NCBI RefSeq assembly: GCF_902726645.1
Contig: NZ_CACVAO010000001.1
Location: forward strand, 3,978,636 to 4,042,635
DNA: 64,000 nucleotides
Source of the DNA: Halobacillus ihumii
GTDB taxonomy: Bacteria; Bacillota; Bacilli; Bacillales; Halobacillaceae
Direction of reading: 5' to 3'
The position numbers were made by a program, and so were the translations under genes. Within the stretch, counting starts at the first letter, position 1. Every line of letters starts with the position of its first letter. The notes under the pieces were generated by a model that made no database searches, was not told the origin of the DNA, and worked only from the letters and a program-made list of their open reading frames with translations. This document shows, piece after piece, positions 18,448 to 30,648 of this stretch.

Positions 18448-19170
18448 ATGACTACAGCTCGCTATCGACGTATCGTATTAAAACTAAGTGGGGAAGCTCT
18501 AAGCGGTAAAGAAGGTTTCGGTCTTGAACCAACTATTATACAATCTATCTCCCAACAAGTTAAAGAGGTTGCTGAATTAGGTGTGGAAGTTGCTGTTGTT
18601 GTTGGCGGAGGAAACATTTGGCGAGGCAAGGTCGGAAGTGAGATGGGCATGGACCGTGCAAATGCCGATTACATGGGAATGCTTGCGACAGTTATGAACT
18701 CTCTCGCCTTGCAGGACAGTTTGGAAAATATAGGGATTCAGACTCGTGTGCAAACCTCAATTGAAATGAGACAGGTAGCTGAACCTTATATACGTAGAAA
18801 AGCAATCCGTCATCTGGAGAAAAAGCGAGTTGTTATTTTTGCTGCCGGGACTGGTAATCCTTACTTTTCCACAGATACTACTGCAGCATTACGTGCAGCG
18901 GAGATTGAGGCTGACGTGATCTTAATGGCTAAGAATAATGTGGATGGCGTGTATTCTGATGACCCTAAAGTAAACGTTGAAGCGAAGAAATATGATAAAA
19001 TATCCTATTTGGACGTTTTGAATGAAGGTTTAGGTGTAATGGATTCTACGGCTTCTTCTTTATGTATGGACAACGATATCGATTTACTGGTATTCTCTAT
19101 TACAGAAGAGGGTAATATTAAGAAAGCCGTAATGGGTGAAAATATTGGAACGATTGTAAGGGGGAAATAA
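18448..19170 (+). CDS. pyrH: UMP kinase
   Basis: Hexameric bacterial UMP kinase (240 aa) of the amino-acid kinase family, which converts UMP to UDP. The N-terminus has [11 protein letters not shown], then [11 protein letters not shown] and the C-terminal [11 protein letters not shown]. The ATG at 18448 is selected because GGAGG falls 5 nt upstream. An in-frame ATG at 18436 would place that site inside the gene. It is followed by frr after 2 bp. Confidence 0.96.
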   Translation: MTTARYRRIVLKLSGEALSGKEGFGLEPTIIQSISQQVKEVAELGVEVAVVVGGGNIWRGKVGSEMGMDRANADYMGMLATVMNSLALQDSLENIGIQTRVQTSIEMRQVAEPYIRRKAIRHLEKKRVVIFAAGTGNPYFSTDTTAALRAAEIEADVILMAKNNVDGVYSDDPKVNVEAKKYDKISYLDVLNEGLGVMDSTASSLCMDNDIDLLVFSITEEGNIKKAVMGENIGTIVRGK

Positions 19171-19172
19171 TC

Positions 19173-19730
19173 ATGTCAGATGCCGTGATTAAAGAAACAA
19201 AACAACAAATGGAACAAGCGGTACAGGCCTATTCTCGTCAATTGGCTACCGTCAGAGCAGGAAGAGCGAACCCTTCTATATTGGATAGTGTTTATGTAGA
19301 TTATTATGGTGCTGCTACTCCGTTGAACCAGTTGGCCCAGGTAGGTGCGCCTGAACCGCGTTTACTTGTCATCACACCTTATGATAAATCTGCCATCTCA
19401 GAAATCGAAAAAGCGATTCAGAAAGCTGATCTTGGTTTATCACCTTCCAGTGACGGTAATGTAGTCCGTATTAATATTCCGGCACTTACAGAAGAACGCC
19501 GTAAGGACTTAGCAAAAGTGGTCGGTAAGTACTCAGAAGAAGCTAAAGTTCAAGTACGTAATATTCGTCGTGACTCCAATGATCGTTTGAAGAAAATGGA
19601 AAAAGACGGTGAACTGACTGAAGATGATCTTCGTGAATACCAGGATGATGTACAGAAAGTAACCGACGAAAATATTGCCTCCATTGATAAACTAGCTAAG
19701 TCTAAAGAAGACGAAATTATGGAAGTTTGA
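19173..19730 (+). CDS. frr: Ribosome recycling factor
   Basis: RRF (185 aa) splits post-termination ribosomes together with EF-G. Signatures are [13 protein letters not shown] near residue 27 and the C-terminal helix [20 protein letters not shown]. It is tightly coupled to pyrH and closed by a strong terminator. Confidence 0.97.
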   Translation: MSDAVIKETKQQMEQAVQAYSRQLATVRAGRANPSILDSVYVDYYGAATPLNQLAQVGAPEPRLLVITPYDKSAISEIEKAIQKADLGLSPSSDGNVVRINIPALTEERRKDLAKVVGKYSEEAKVQVRNIRRDSNDRLKKMEKDGELTEDDLREYQDDVQKVTDENIASIDKLAKSKEDEIMEV

Positions 19731-19752
19731 TCTATTAAGCCAATAGGTGTAT

Positions 19753-19789
19753 AAAACCGCACTGTCGCTGTTTGGCAGTGCGGTTTTTA
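19753..19789 (+). terminator. Intrinsic terminator after frr
   Basis: AAAACCGCACTG (from 19753) pairs with CAGTGCGGTTTT around an 11-nt loop, with T-rich sequence after it. It ends the rpsB-frr cluster. The following 190 bp to uppS hold two TATAAT-like boxes (near 19840 and 19935) without convincing -35 partners. Confidence 0.88.
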
Positions 19790-19978
19790 TTTTGCATTAG
19801 TAGGCTTGTTGCCTGTCAAACACTGTAGAAAATCATGTCATATAATGAAACTTAACTACAATTGCTGTACACTAGTTATGATTTAAATTTCCAGGGGCTC
19901 TTTATGTGAAGGGCGGCATGATGTAGGATAATAGTATATAATAGAAAGAGTGGAACCAACGGACTGGGGGATGATGGC

Positions 19979-20746
19979 ATGCCAATCAAGATTCCATTTA
20001 CTAAAAATAAGAAAAAAAATACCCAGCAATCTCAAAGTCTTGATGCTGATCATATTCCAAAACATGTAGCAATTATTATGGATGGAAATGGTCGTTGGGC
20101 TAAGAAGCGAGGCTTGCCAAGGGTAGCAGGCCACAAAGAAGGAATGAGTGTAGTCAAGAAAATTGTACGTTATGCATCTGATGTAGGCGTCAGTGTACTC
20201 ACTCTCTATGCGTTTTCAACAGAAAATTGGAAACGGCCAAAAAGTGAAGTGGATTTCCTAATGAAATTACCCATTGATTTTTTAAATACATATTTGCCCG
20301 AACTTATTGAAAGAAACGTGCAAGTACAAACCATTGGGGACACAGAATTTCTCCCGGAGCATACTCGAAAAGCTGTCGAAGAAGCTATTGAACGAACTTC
20401 AAACAACAATGGACTTATCTTAAATTTTGCTCTTAATTATGGAAGTCGTTTTGAAATGGTCCAGGCTGTCAAGCAAATTACAGCACGAGTAGAAAGTGGA
20501 GAGCTCTCCGCTTCGGACATAAATGAACAATTGTTCTCTTCTCATTTATATACAGCAGATCTATTTGAACCCGACTTGCTCATTCGCACGAGTGGAGAGC
20601 AGCGTTTGAGCAACTTTCTGTTATGGCAGCTCGCTTATGCAGAGTTCTGGTTTACAGAAGTATTATGGCCGGACTTTGATGAACAATTATTTGAAGAAGC
20701 CCTACACGACTATCAAAATCGCAAACGTCGTTATGGCGGAATATAA
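19979..20746 (+). CDS. uppS: Undecaprenyl diphosphate synthase (isoprenyl transferase)
   Basis: Cis-prenyltransferase (255 aa) that condenses isopentenyl diphosphate onto farnesyl diphosphate to make the C55 carrier for cell-wall precursors. The catalytic Asp35 is in IIMDGNGRWAKKRG, the substrate segment is YAFSTENWKRP, and the C-terminal motif is LLIRTSGEQRLSNFLLWQ. The first 24 residues are Lys/Gln-rich and variable. It begins the uppS-cdsA-dxr-rasP operon. Confidence 0.96.
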   Translation: MPIKIPFTKNKKKNTQQSQSLDADHIPKHVAIIMDGNGRWAKKRGLPRVAGHKEGMSVVKKIVRYASDVGVSVLTLYAFSTENWKRPKSEVDFLMKLPIDFLNTYLPELIERNVQVQTIGDTEFLPEHTRKAVEEAIERTSNNNGLILNFALNYGSRFEMVQAVKQITARVESGELSASDINEQLFSSHLYTADLFEPDLLIRTSGEQRLSNFLLWQLAYAEFWFTEVLWPDFDEQLFEEALHDYQNRKRRYGGI

Positions 20747-20759
20747 GGTGTGACGTACT

Positions 20760-21617
20760 ATGAAACAACGAACAATTACAGCGGTAGTTGCTGCATTAAT
20801 CTTTCTACCTATCGTTATGCTTGGCGATGTTATATTTCAAGCCTTCGTTTATCTTATTGCAAGCATAGCCATATATGAGCTTATGCGAATGAAAAAAATA
20901 GCCAGGTATTCGGTTGCTTCCGTTATTACCTTGTTGCTGATGTGGACGCTGATGTATAGTCAGGGAATGTTTTGGGACTATGATTTACCAGTAACAAAGT
21001 CTGAGTTGACCTTGTTAGCAGTCCTTATTCTGCTGAGTTATACTGTTCTTGTCAAAAATCGGTTCACATTTGACGATGTTGGGTTCCTGCTGCTGTCAGC
21101 TATATATATCGGCATGGGTTTCTATTATTTGATCGTAACGAGAGAAGAAGGTCTGCAATTTATTTTTTATGCTTTGTTTGTGGTTTGGGCTACAGATACC
21201 GGTGCTTACATCTTTGGGCGGTTATTCGGCAAACACAAGTTGTGGCCGCAAATCAGCCCAAAGAAGACAATTGAAGGCTCAGTTGGCGGGGTTGTCCTTG
21301 CTTGTATTGTGGCCTATATTTTTCATATGATCGAGCCATTCACCCATTCACTGTTTACTGTGCTGCTCGTGACCATTCTGATCTCTATCGCTGGTCAAAT
21401 TGGTGATTTAGTGGAATCTGCTTTAAAAAGGCATTATGCCGTAAAGGATTCTGGAAAGATCCTTCCAGGGCACGGCGGTGTATTGGATCGCTTTGACAGT
21501 CTTATCTTCATGCTTCCTATTCTCCATCTCATTGGATTTATTCCAGAAGATGAGTCGGCGCTTGTTAACCTGCAAACGATGGAATGGGTACTGTCTATAG
21601 TAAGTTGCATTGGCTGA
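20760..21617 (+). CDS. cdsA: Phosphatidate cytidylyltransferase
   Basis: Integral membrane enzyme (285 aa, about eight helices) that makes CDP-diacylglycerol from phosphatidate and CTP for phospholipid synthesis. The CDS-family C-terminal signature is visible as ISPKKTIEGSVGG, GDLVESALKRHYAVKDSG and HGGVLDRFDSLIF. It lies 13 bp after uppS. Its product also feeds PgsA, encoded near the end of the window. Confidence 0.95.
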   Translation: MKQRTITAVVAALIFLPIVMLGDVIFQAFVYLIASIAIYELMRMKKIARYSVASVITLLLMWTLMYSQGMFWDYDLPVTKSELTLLAVLILLSYTVLVKNRFTFDDVGFLLLSAIYIGMGFYYLIVTREEGLQFIFYALFVVWATDTGAYIFGRLFGKHKLWPQISPKKTIEGSVGGVVLACIVAYIFHMIEPFTHSLFTVLLVTILISIAGQIGDLVESALKRHYAVKDSGKILPGHGGVLDRFDSLIFMLPILHLIGFIPEDESALVNLQTMEWVLSIVSCIG

Positions 21618-21648
21618 ATAATTTTAGTAGTGAAAGGGGAATTCCCTG

Positions 21649-22794
21649 GTGAAACAAATTGCATTACTTGGGGCGACAGGTTCCATCGGAATTCAAACAT
21701 TAGAAGTGCTGCGGCTGCATAAAGAAGAGTTTTCTTTATATGCTATGGCATTTGGTAAAAATATAGATAAGGCGATGCCGCTCATTCAAGAGTTTCAACC
21801 TTCTTTAGTTGTGGTTCAGGATGAAAGAACGAAGCAGGAACTGGAAAAGCAATGGCAAGGCGGTCCGGTTTTAGTTGGCAATGATGGACTGGTGGAAGCA
21901 AGTGTTGCGGATGCGGTAGATGTAGTTGTGAATGCCGTCATGGGCAGCATCGGTCTGCAAGCTACACTTCAAGCTATTGAAGCTAAGAAAACGATTGCGA
22001 TTGCCAACAAAGAAACACTGGTGACTGCCGGGCATTTAGTTATGGAAGCCTCACGAAAAAATAATGTGCCTCTCTTACCAGTAGATAGTGAACACTCAGC
22101 CATCTACCAATCCTTAAATGGGGAGCGGCAGAAAGATATCCATAAACTTATGATCACAGCTTCTGGCGGAAGTTTTCGCGACAAAAAAAGAGAAGAACTT
22201 GTCGGTGTGACGGTTGAAGATGCCCTTAATCATCCAAACTGGAGTATGGGGGCGAAAATCACGATTGATTCGGCTTCTATGATGAATAAAGGATTAGAAG
22301 TAATCGAGGCTCATTGGCTTTTTGATGTGCCTTATGAGCAAATTCATGTTATTCTTCATAGAGAAAGTGTCATTCACTCAATGGTTGAGTTTGTAGATAG
22401 GAGTGTTATGGCACAGTTAGGCACACCGGATATGAAAGTACCGATTCAATATGCCTTAACCTATCCGCAGCGTTACCCGTTAGAAAATACGAAACGACTG
22501 GACCTTGAAGAAATCGCTACACTTCATTTTGAAAAAATGGACCAGGAACGTTTTCCTTGTTTAAGAATGGCCTTTGAAGCCGGTCGTGAAGGCGGCTCAA
22601 TGACAACAGTATTAAATGCTGCCAATGAAGAAGCTGTTCAGTTATTTCTAGAAGGACAAATTTCCTTCCTTGATATCGAGCAATTGATTCAACAAGAACT
22701 GACCCAGCATAAAACGATTCATAAGCCAGACTTGTCTACCATATTATCTATCGATGAGGAAACGAGAAAAAGAGTCCGTCTTCAATTAAAATAA
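21649..22794 (+). CDS. dxr: 1-deoxy-D-xylulose 5-phosphate reductoisomerase
   Basis: DXR (381 aa) catalyses the first committed step of the MEP isoprenoid pathway using NADPH. The NADP-binding motif [16 protein letters not shown] is at the N-terminus. The substrate/metal region holds [13 protein letters not shown] and ASGGSFRD, with [15 protein letters not shown] following. The start is GTG at 21649, after AAAGGGG. It supplies the same isoprenoid flow that UppS consumes. Confidence 0.96.
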   Translation: MKQIALLGATGSIGIQTLEVLRLHKEEFSLYAMAFGKNIDKAMPLIQEFQPSLVVVQDERTKQELEKQWQGGPVLVGNDGLVEASVADAVDVVVNAVMGSIGLQATLQAIEAKKTIAIANKETLVTAGHLVMEASRKNNVPLLPVDSEHSAIYQSLNGERQKDIHKLMITASGGSFRDKKREELVGVTVEDALNHPNWSMGAKITIDSASMMNKGLEVIEAHWLFDVPYEQIHVILHRESVIHSMVEFVDRSVMAQLGTPDMKVPIQYALTYPQRYPLENTKRLDLEEIATLHFEKMDQERFPCLRMAFEAGREGGSMTTVLNAANEEAVQLFLEGQISFLDIEQLIQQELTQHKTIHKPDLSTILSIDEETRKRVRLQLK

Positions 22795-22835
22795 CCGTAC
22801 GCGATTGAACAACCTCTAAAAGGAAGGTGCTTCAT

Positions 22836-24092
22836 TTGACAACAGTAATTGCGTTTATACTCATGTTTGGCCTGCTAGTGTTTGTACATGAGTGGGGGCA
22901 TCTCATTTTTGCAAAGCGAGCTGGAATGTTAGCTCGTGAATTCGCTATCGGATTCGGCCCGAAAATATTTGCATTCACGAAAAACGAAACGTTGTATACC
23001 ATTCGTTTGCTGCCTATCGGCGGATACGTAAGGGTAGCAGGTGAGGACCCCGAAATTGTTGAACTTAAAGCGGGCCATCATATCGGACTTGAGTTCAACC
23101 AGCAAGGTAAAGTAAGCCGGATTATTGTTAACAATAAGTCCAAACATCCCCATGCACGAGTAATCGAGGTAGAGCGAGCTGATCTCGACCATCGTCTCAT
23201 CATTGAGGGTTACGAAATCGACGAAGATGAGAAACTATCCTTTGAAGTTGATCCAAAAGCAATGTTTGTGATGGATGAAAAAGAAACGCAAATTGCCCCT
23301 TATGACCGTCAATTTGCTTCAAAATCAGTCCCTAAGCGTGCGATGCAGCTTTTTGCCGGGCCGATGATGAACTTTGTCCTTGCCATCATTTTATTTATGA
23401 TTCTAGGATTTATACAGGGAGTACCCGCAAACAATGCATTGATTGGCGGGATTCAGCCTGATTCGCCAGCTGAAGAAGCTGGCCTGCAGGCAGGTGATGA
23501 AGTCGTGGGCATAGACGGTGAACCTCTCGATACTTGGGATGAATTCACTCAAATAGTTAGGGAGCACCCGGAAGAGCAAGTCACGTTAACTGTAGAACGC
23601 GATGGACAAACTGTAAAAATCGATGTAACTCCAGCACAAATCCAGCAAGGAGAGTTAACGATTGGTCAAGTAGGTGTGGCCAGAGCTTTCGAGGATTCCT
23701 TTGCTAAAAAACTGACCTACGGGTTTACACAGACTTATGAATGGGGGACGTTAATTTTAACGAACCTCGGGAAGCTTGTAACCGGTCAGTTCTCACTGGA
23801 TATGTTGTCAGGCCCCGTTGGCATCTATGATGCTACAGACCGTGTCGTGCAAACGGGCTTTATGAATTTCCTTATGTGGACGGCGATCCTTAGTGTAAAC
23901 CTTGGGATTGTAAACCTTCTCCCGCTTCCTGCACTAGACGGCGGACGATTACTGTTTGTAGGGCTGGAAGGCGTGCGGGGCAAACCAATTGACCCGCAAA
24001 AAGAAGGCATTGTTCACTTTATTGGTTTTGCCTTGTTAATGTTATTGATGTTAGTAGTTACATGGAATGATATCCAACGTTTATTCTTGTAA
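22836..24092 (+). CDS. rasP: RIP metalloprotease RasP (RseP)
   Basis: Site-2 membrane zinc protease (418 aa) that cleaves anti-sigma factors and other membrane proteins. HExxH is at residues 18-22 ([15 protein letters not shown]), one PDZ domain lies at about 200-270 ([19 protein letters not shown]), and the second metal motif is [14 protein letters not shown]. The TTG at 22836 is chosen because AGGAAGG directly precedes it at the right distance. The in-frame GTG at 22827 overlaps that site. Confidence 0.95.
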   Translation: MTTVIAFILMFGLLVFVHEWGHLIFAKRAGMLAREFAIGFGPKIFAFTKNETLYTIRLLPIGGYVRVAGEDPEIVELKAGHHIGLEFNQQGKVSRIIVNNKSKHPHARVIEVERADLDHRLIIEGYEIDEDEKLSFEVDPKAMFVMDEKETQIAPYDRQFASKSVPKRAMQLFAGPMMNFVLAIILFMILGFIQGVPANNALIGGIQPDSPAEEAGLQAGDEVVGIDGEPLDTWDEFTQIVREHPEEQVTLTVERDGQTVKIDVTPAQIQQGELTIGQVGVARAFEDSFAKKLTYGFTQTYEWGTLILTNLGKLVTGQFSLDMLSGPVGIYDATDRVVQTGFMNFLMWTAILSVNLGIVNLLPLPALDGGRLLFVGLEGVRGKPIDPQKEGIVHFIGFALLMLLMLVVTWNDIQRLFL

Positions 24093-24098
24093 ATGGCC

Positions 24099-24150
24099 AG
24101 CTGGAAGCAGAGAGGGTACAGGTCTCTCTTTCGCTTCCAGCTTCTATTTT
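24099..24150 (+). terminator. Long terminator hairpin between rasP and proS
   Basis: AGCTGGAAGC (24099-24108) pairs perfectly with GCTTCCAGCT (24133-24142). Further AGAG/CTCT pairing lies inside, and TTCTATTTTT follows. It sits in the 84-bp rasP-proS gap. The gap is too short for a T-box, so this is probably a partial terminator. Confidence 0.75.
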
Positions 24151-24176
24151 TAAATGAAAAAGAAGAGGTGGAATGT

Positions 24177-25880
24177 ATGAAACAAAGTCAAATGTTAATC
24201 CCAACATTAAAAGAAGTTCCAGCAGATGCGGAAATTAAAAGTCATCAGCTTCTCGTACGTGCCGGTTACATACGTCAGATAGCATCAGGTATTTATAGTT
24301 TTCTGCCCATCGGTCGCCGCGTCTTACGAAAAGTAGAGGATATCGTTCGTGAGGAAATGGAGAAGATCGGTGCTCATGAAATGATGATGGCAGCCCTTCA
24401 GCCTGCCGAGTTGTGGAAGGAAAGCGGACGCTGGTTCACCTATGGTTCGGAGCTCATGCGACTTCATGATCGTCATGAACGAGATTTTGCTTTAGGAGCT
24501 ACCCATGAAGAAGTCATCACAAGTATCGTACGCGATGAAATAAAAAGTTATAAGCGCTTGCCGTTAACGGTTTTTCAAATTCAGAATAAATTCCGCGATG
24601 AAAAGCGTCCCCGCTTTGGACTGTTGCGCGGACGTGAATTCTTAATGAAAGATGCTTATTCGTTTAATGAATCTTTCGAGAGTCTGGATGAGAGCTACAA
24701 CCAAATGTTTCAAGCCTATTCAAATATTTTCAAACGCCTTGGGCTAAACTTTCGCGCAGTTATTGCAGATTCAGGCCAGATGGGTGGAAAGGATACCCAC
24801 GAATTTATGGTACTTTCAGATGTGGGTGAAGATGTGATTGCTTATTCAGACACATCAGACTATGCCGCCAATATTGAAATGGCTCCGGTAATCATGACTT
24901 ATGAAAAGTCCACAGAAACTTCTAAGAAGATGGAAAAGGTCTCTACCCCCGACCAGAAAACGATGCAGGATGTTGCAGATTATCTAGGGCATGGATTAGA
25001 AGCAGGCTTAAAGTCCATTATGTTTAAAGTAGATGACCGTTATGTCATGGTGGTAACACGCGGAGACCATGAAGTGAACGATATTAAATTAAAGAACCTT
25101 TACGATGCAGATATCGTGGAACTTGCCAGTGAAGAAAAGACAAAAGAATTGCTCGGAACAGGGTTTGGGTCACTAGGACCTGTTGGCGTCTCTGAAGAGG
25201 TTGAAGTCGTAGCTGATTATGCAGTAGAAGTTCTGGCAAATGTCTCTTGTGGTGCAAATGAAGCGGGGTATCATTTTGTCAATGTTACTCCTGAACAGGA
25301 TTTTAAAGTAAGCCAGTATGCTGACCTGCGTTTTATAAAAGAAGGAGATCCTTCCCCAGATGGACAGGGTCATATTCAATTTGCTCGTGGAATTGAAGTG
25401 GGACATGTATTTAAGCTGGGCACGTTTTATGCTGAGAACCTGAATGCGAGTTATTTAGACGACCAGGGCAAGGCTCAGACAATGATTATGGGATCATACG
25501 GAATTGGGGTCTCAAGGACAGTAGCGGCCATTGTTGAACAGTACAACGATGAGCGCGGCATTACATGGCCGGCTCATATTGCGCCCTTCCAGGTTCACCT
25601 GCTTTCTTTAAATCCTAAAAAAGAGGAACAGAAACAGCTGGCAGACCAATTATATGATCAGCTTAAGACAGAGGGAATTGAAGTACTTTATGATGATCGC
25701 AAAGAAAGAGCCGGCGTAAAGTTTGCTGATAGTGATTTGTTTGGCATTCCGCTGCGATTAACTGTAGGAAAACGGGCGGGAGAAGGCATTATTGAAATGA
25801 AAGAGCGTACAACCGGAGAACAGTCCGAAGTTGATCAATCCGACGTGCTTTCTACTGTAAATGAGTGGTTTAAACAGTAA
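24177..25880 (+). CDS. proS: Prolyl-tRNA synthetase
   Basis: Bacterial-type class II ProRS (567 aa) with the editing (INS) domain inserted between class II motifs 2 and 3 (roughly residues 225-400). Motif 2 is [31 protein letters not shown], motif 3 is [14 protein letters not shown], and a C-terminal anticodon-binding domain follows. The ATG at 24177 is preceded by AGAGGTGG. The upstream in-frame ATG at 24093 lies before the terminator hairpin and is rejected. Confidence 0.96.
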   Translation: MKQSQMLIPTLKEVPADAEIKSHQLLVRAGYIRQIASGIYSFLPIGRRVLRKVEDIVREEMEKIGAHEMMMAALQPAELWKESGRWFTYGSELMRLHDRHERDFALGATHEEVITSIVRDEIKSYKRLPLTVFQIQNKFRDEKRPRFGLLRGREFLMKDAYSFNESFESLDESYNQMFQAYSNIFKRLGLNFRAVIADSGQMGGKDTHEFMVLSDVGEDVIAYSDTSDYAANIEMAPVIMTYEKSTETSKKMEKVSTPDQKTMQDVADYLGHGLEAGLKSIMFKVDDRYVMVVTRGDHEVNDIKLKNLYDADIVELASEEKTKELLGTGFGSLGPVGVSEEVEVVADYAVEVLANVSCGANEAGYHFVNVTPEQDFKVSQYADLRFIKEGDPSPDGQGHIQFARGIEVGHVFKLGTFYAENLNASYLDDQGKAQTMIMGSYGIGVSRTVAAIVEQYNDERGITWPAHIAPFQVHLLSLNPKKEEQKQLADQLYDQLKTEGIEVLYDDRKERAGVKFADSDLFGIPLRLTVGKRAGEGIIEMKERTTGEQSEVDQSDVLSTVNEWFKQ

Positions 25881-25956
25881 GATTTGATCCTCTTTCATAC
25901 ATGCTTATGCAACCGAGATCGTATCCATGAATACCCGCCTATAGGGAGGAATCACA

Positions 25957-28900
25957 TTGGGTGTAACCAACCAGGAGAAAATGCATTATTTATTGGAGCA
26001 AATTCAGTTTCCTCAAGATCTGATACAGCCTCACTTTACAGACAGTTCACTTGAAAAACTGATTGTATATAAAGCAGAGAAGAAATGGCATTTTTATTTT
26101 TCGCTTCCCCGTGTATTGCCGCCTTCTGTGTATCAGCTTTTTACAAGTAAGCTGCAGGCAGCGTTCCGGTCGATTGCTGCCATCGATTGGACGATTAATA
26201 CGTCGGATCCATCTCTTCCGCCTGAAACGATGGGTGAATATTGGCAGGGGTTTATCCAATCTATGACCAATTTGTCACCAGGGTATAAAGATCTGTTAAT
26301 GGAACAGCACCCTGAAATTAACGGGAACAAGATTACGTTAACTTGTAGAAACCTGGCGGAAAGTCATGCCGTGAAAAAAAAATTAGAAACACCACTGCAG
26401 AGTTTCTGCGGGCAGTCCGGCTTACCGGCGCTTATGTTGACAACACGTGTAAAAGAAGAACATGAGGAATTGAAGAAGTTCCAGGAAGAACGTCAGAAAG
26501 AAGATAAACAACTTGTTCAAAAGGCCGTTAAAGAACAAGAAGAGCGTGCTAAAGAGAAAGAAGTTAGCAAACCTAAGGGTCCCATTGAGATTGGTTATAA
26601 AATTCAGGAAGATTCTGAGCCCATGGAGAGTATTGAAGAGGAAGAGCGTCGCAAGATCATCGAAGGATATGTGTTCGATGCAGAGATTAAAGAGTTGCGG
26701 TCCGGCCGCCATTTATTGCTGATTAAAGCTACCGATTATACTGATTCATTTTCGATTAAAATGTTCTCACGCGGGGATGACCACGCTGAAATGTTTAAAC
26801 AAGTGAACAAAGGGGTTTGGATTAAGGCAAGGGGAAGCATCCAAACAGACAATTTTACAAACGAATTAACGATGATGGCCAATGATATTAATGAAATTGC
26901 TCCCAAACTACGCAAAGATGAAGCTGCTGAGGGAGCAAAGCGGATTGAATTGCATGCTCATACTACGATGAGTCAAATGGATGCCCCTGTGTCTGCCGCC
27001 CGGCTGATTGCTCAGGCTGCGAATTGGGGTCATGAAGCGATGGCCATCACCGACCATGCGGGTGCTCAAGCTTATCCAGAAGCACATGCTGCCGGAGAAA
27101 AGCATGGTGTAAAGGTGATTTATGGCATGGAAGCTAATTTAGTTGATGATGGGGTGCCCATCGCTTATGAACCACAGGATCGTGATCTTGAAACAGATAC
27201 GTATGTTGTTTTTGACGTAGAAACAACTGGATTGTCTGCTGTCTATGATAAAATTATTGAACTCGCTGCTGTGAAAGTAAAAGGTGGAGAAATTATTGAC
27301 CGCTTCGAATCGTTTGCCAACCCCCATCATCCTCTTTCCCAAACAACGATTGATCTCACGGGTATTACGGATGATATGGTAAAAGATGCTCCGGAAATCG
27401 GTGACGTGTTAAAAGATTTCCATCAATGGATGGCTGACGACATTTTAGTTGCTCATAACGCAAGCTTTGATATGGGCTTTCTTAATGCTGGATTCCAGCG
27501 TATTGATTACCCGAAATCGTCAAATCCCGTAATTGACACACTCGAGCTTGCTAGATTTCTTGTGCCAGAGTTGAAGAATCACAGATTAAATACCCTTTGT
27601 AAACATTTCGATATTGAATTGACCCAGCACCATAGGGCGATTTATGATGCGGAAGCAACAGGTTATTTACTATGGAAACTTGTCAAGAAGGCAATCGAAC
27701 GTGAGATAACAAACCATAACAATCTTAATGACTACATGGGGGAAGGAAAGGCCTATCAGCGCTCCCGTCCTTCCCATGTCACTTTGCTCGCAGTTAATAG
27801 CACGGGATTAAAGAATATGTATCGTCTCGTTTCAGAGGCTCATGTAAATTACTTTTATCGAGTCCCGCGTGTGCCAAGATCCCGTCTCTCCAAGCTAAGA
27901 GAAGGACTGCTCATAGGGTCTGGCTGTGATAAAGGGGAAGTCTTTGAGACGATGATGCAGAAATCAGCGGAAGAAGCTGAGAAAGTCGCAGAGTTCTATG
28001 ATTTTCTTGAAATCCAGCCACCTGGAAATTATGCTCATTTGATCGAAAAGGATCTTGTTCAGAACGAAGCACAAATCTATGATATTTTGAAAAAAATCGT
28101 ACAAATGGGGGAACGATTAGGTAAGACAGTTGCAGCTACAGGCAACACGCATTATCTAGAACCCCATGATAAAATGTACCGGCAAATTCTCATTTCATCA
28201 CAAAGCGGAAATCCGCTTAATCGTCAAACACTTCCTGACGTTCACTTTAAAACGACGAATGAGATGATAGAAGAATTCTCCTTTTTAGGAAAGGAGAAAG
28301 CAGAAGAAGTCGTTGTAGCCAACACACATGCCATTAATGAGCGTATTGAAGTGATTAATCCTGTTAAAGAGGATTTGTACACCCCTAACATTGAGGGTGC
28401 TGATCAGGAAATCAGGGAAATGTCCTACAACAAGGCCAGGAGTCTTTACGGTGATTCTATACCAGAGCTCGTGGAAAAGAGATTAGAAAAAGAGCTTGAG
28501 AGTATTATAGGTAATGGATTCGCAGTTATTTATCTAATCTCTCAAAAACTGGTGACCAAGTCACTTGAGGATGGATATTTAGTAGGGTCACGCGGATCTG
28601 TCGGTTCTTCGCTCGTTGCCACCATGACGGAGATTTCTGAAGTAAATCCGCTGCCGCCTCATTATGTGTGTCCGAATTGCCGTCATCATGAGTTTTTTAC
28701 TGATGGTTCGATCGGAAGTGGTTTTGACCTTCCCGAAAAAGACTGCCCTGAGTGCGGGACAGCTTATAAAAAAGATGGCCAGGATATTCCATTCGAAACG
28801 TTCTTAGGCTTTAAAGGAGATAAAGTACCAGATATTGACTTGAACTTTTCCGGTGAGTATCAGCCGCATGCCCACAACTACACAAAAGTGTTGTTTGGTG

Positions 28901-30249
28901 AAGACAATGTATATCGTGCCGGTACCATTGGAACGATTGCAGAGAAGACGGCCTATGGGTATGTGAAAGGATATGCCGGCGATAACCAGCTGCAGTATAA
29001 AAATGCTGAAATCGACAGACTGGTACAAGGTTGTACGGGTGTCAAACGGACAACTGGCCAGCACCCAGGGGGGATCATTGTCGTACCGGATGATATGGAC
29101 ATCTTTGATTTTTCACCGATTCAATTTCCGGCCGATGATACTAAATCGGAATGGAAGACCACGCACTTTGACTTCCATTCAATTCACGATAATTTGCTCA
29201 AGCTTGATATTCTCGGACACGATGATCCGACAGTAATTCGGATGCTGCAGGATTTAAGCGGGATTGATCAGAAAGAAATTCCTGTCGACGATCCAGAAGT
29301 GATGAAAATTTTCAGTGGTCCAGAGGCATTGGGTGTAACGGCCGAGCAAATCATGTGTAAAACAGGCACGCTGGGTGTCCCAGAATTTGGTACACGTTTT
29401 GTAAGACAAATGCTTGAGGACACTAAACCAAAGACATTTGCCGAACTCGTCATTATTTCCGGCCTTTCGCATGGTACAGATGTGTGGCTTGGAAATGCTG
29501 AACAGCTGATTAATGATGGGATTTGTACACTGCCTGAAGTAATTGGCTGCCGGGATGATATTATGGTATATCTCATGCACAAGGGACTTGAACCATCGCT
29601 CGCTTTTAAAATCATGGAATTTGTGCGAAAAGGCCGAGGTCTTCAGGATGAATGGATCGAAGAGATGAAAAAGCATGGTGTACCTGATTGGTATATTGAT
29701 TCCTGTAAAAAAATTAAGTACATGTTCCCGAAAGCTCACGCCGCAGCCTATGTGTTGATGGCCGTTCGAATCGCTTATTTTAAAGTCCATTACCCTATTT
29801 ACTTTTATGCGGCGTACTTTACCGTTAGAGCAAGTGACTTTGAACTGGAGACGATGATTAAAGGATCTGATGCTATTCGTAAACGGATTGAAGAGATCCA
29901 AACGAAAGGTTTAGATGCAACACCTAAAGAGAAAAGTTTAATGACTGTGCTCGAATTGGCGCTGGAAATGTGTGAACGAGGCTATGGCTTTAAGAGTGTT
30001 GATTTGTATGAATCAAATGCAACGGATTTCTTGGTTGAAGATAACCAATTAATTCCGCCATTTAATGCTGTGGATGGTTTGGGTACAAATGCTGCGATTA
30101 ATATTGTAAACGCGAGAGGGGAAGGGGAATTTCTCTCCAAGCAGGATTTACGTGAACGCAGTCGTATTTCAAAAACAGTCCTTGAGTATTTAGATCAGCA
30201 AGGTTGTTTAACTGGCATGCCAGAAGAAAATCAACTTTCGCTTTTTTAA
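25957..30249 (+). CDS. polC: DNA polymerase III PolC-type alpha subunit
   Basis: Replicative polymerase of low-G+C Gram-positives (1430 aa, the usual PolC size). In order: an N-terminal domain with a charged Lys/Glu coil (about 165-205), an OB fold (about 230-310), and a PHP domain ([14 protein letters not shown], about 330) split by a DEDD exonuclease ([21 protein letters not shown], about 412). A zinc-binding Cys pair set follows ([14 protein letters not shown], about 908-930), then the polymerase palm with the catalytic Asp residues ([13 protein letters not shown], about 956). The start is TTG with AGGGAGGA upstream. The sequence is intact. Confidence 0.97.
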   Translation: MGVTNQEKMHYLLEQIQFPQDLIQPHFTDSSLEKLIVYKAEKKWHFYFSLPRVLPPSVYQLFTSKLQAAFRSIAAIDWTINTSDPSLPPETMGEYWQGFIQSMTNLSPGYKDLLMEQHPEINGNKITLTCRNLAESHAVKKKLETPLQSFCGQSGLPALMLTTRVKEEHEELKKFQEERQKEDKQLVQKAVKEQEERAKEKEVSKPKGPIEIGYKIQEDSEPMESIEEEERRKIIEGYVFDAEIKELRSGRHLLLIKATDYTDSFSIKMFSRGDDHAEMFKQVNKGVWIKARGSIQTDNFTNELTMMANDINEIAPKLRKDEAAEGAKRIELHAHTTMSQMDAPVSAARLIAQAANWGHEAMAITDHAGAQAYPEAHAAGEKHGVKVIYGMEANLVDDGVPIAYEPQDRDLETDTYVVFDVETTGLSAVYDKIIELAAVKVKGGEIIDRFESFANPHHPLSQTTIDLTGITDDMVKDAPEIGDVLKDFHQWMADDILVAHNASFDMGFLNAGFQRIDYPKSSNPVIDTLELARFLVPELKNHRLNTLCKHFDIELTQHHRAIYDAEATGYLLWKLVKKAIEREITNHNNLNDYMGEGKAYQRSRPSHVTLLAVNSTGLKNMYRLVSEAHVNYFYRVPRVPRSRLSKLREGLLIGSGCDKGEVFETMMQKSAEEAEKVAEFYDFLEIQPPGNYAHLIEKDLVQNEAQIYDILKKIVQMGERLGKTVAATGNTHYLEPHDKMYRQILISSQSGNPLNRQTLPDVHFKTTNEMIEEFSFLGKEKAEEVVVANTHAINERIEVINPVKEDLYTPNIEGADQEIREMSYNKARSLYGDSIPELVEKRLEKELESIIGNGFAVIYLISQKLVTKSLEDGYLVGSRGSVGSSLVATMTEISEVNPLPPHYVCPNCRHHEFFTDGSIGSGFDLPEKDCPECGTAYKKDGQDIPFETFLGFKGDKVPDIDLNFSGEYQPHAHNYTKVLFGEDNVYRAGTIGTIAEKTAYGYVKGYAGDNQLQYKNAEIDRLVQGCTGVKRTTGQHPGGIIVVPDDMDIFDFSPIQFPADDTKSEWKTTHFDFHSIHDNLLKLDILGHDDPTVIRMLQDLSGIDQKEIPVDDPEVMKIFSGPEALGVTAEQIMCKTGTLGVPEFGTRFVRQMLEDTKPKTFAELVIISGLSHGTDVWLGNAEQLINDGICTLPEVIGCRDDIMVYLMHKGLEPSLAFKIMEFVRKGRGLQDEWIEEMKKHGVPDWYIDSCKKIKYMFPKAHAAAYVLMAVRIAYFKVHYPIYFYAAYFTVRASDFELETMIKGSDAIRKRIEEIQTKGLDATPKEKSLMTVLELALEMCERGYGFKSVDLYESNATDFLVEDNQLIPPFNAVDGLGTNAAINIVNARGEGEFLSKQDLRERSRISKTVLEYLDQQGCLTGMPEENQLSLF

Positions 30250-30268
30250 CTCAAGTATTGAAGCTTAT

Positions 30269-30300
30269 GCCCCACACAACGTGGGGAAGTTCGACGTTGG
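30269..30300 (+). repeat. Repeat B, partial copy 1
   Basis: This begins with the small hairpin CCCCAC-acaac-GTGGGG (30270-30286), followed by AAGTTCGACGTTGG. It resembles the left half of repeat B at 46790-46823 and stops just before element A begins, as if truncated there. Confidence 0.6.
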
Positions 30301-30305
30301 CTCTT

Positions 30306-30550
30306 TAGGTTAGGACAAAAGGGTTTCATCAAATAGAAATTCGAACTAAGCAGAAACCATGGTTGGTGCATATAACCCGCTACGAAAATATACTTCGCTT
30401 TCCGCGGGCGGCTGTTGAGTCTCCTCGTGCTGGCGCACTGTGGGGTCTCACCTAGGCCTTTCCTCCCGCAGGAGTCTCCGTATATTTTCTCCGCTAAAAC
30501 AGCACATCGTAAGTTTTGTTGCTTAAGAAGTTTAATTATACCCTAGCCTT
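30306..30550 (-). repeat. 245-bp repeat element A, copy 2 (inverted)
   Basis: Reverse-complement copy of 15714-15958 with exactly the same length. The core from GGTGCAT (about 30374) to CGCTAAAACA (about 30500) differs at 8 of 137 positions by eye, mostly transitions. The outer ends are more diverged (TAGGTTAGGACAAAAG left; the right end reads AAGGCTAGGG on the complement). A 12-bp direct repeat AGTTCGACGTTG lies at 30288-30299 and 30551-30562, abutting the right edge and ending 6 bp before the left edge. Confidence 0.85.
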
Positions 30551-30571
30551 AGTTCGACGTTGAAATATCAC

Positions 30572-30630
30572 TACACGATGTGGGGGCGTTCGGTGTTGGT
30601 ACAGGACGTGCCGGTCTTAGTCGAACTTCC
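30572..30630 (+). repeat. Repeat B, copy 2
   Basis: A 59-bp block very similar to 46791-46850. It shares GATGTGGGG, GTTCGGTGTTGG, ACAGGACGTGCC and CGAACTTCC in the same order and spacing. The inner stem is GGTAC-aggac-GTGCC, where the other copy has GGCAC/GTGCC, so pairing is kept as a wobble. Confidence 0.8.
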
Positions 30631-30648
30631 TTAATTCGTGTATCCTCG

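Noticed and set aside
24093..24176. T-box riboswitch before proS
   Set aside because: The rasP-proS gap is 84 bp, too short for a T-box, and lacks the conserved T-box sequence; only a terminator hairpin is present.
29254..29901. Long minus-strand frame opposite polC
   Set aside because: It is the complement of the conserved PolC C-terminal region; no ribosome binding site or family resemblance.
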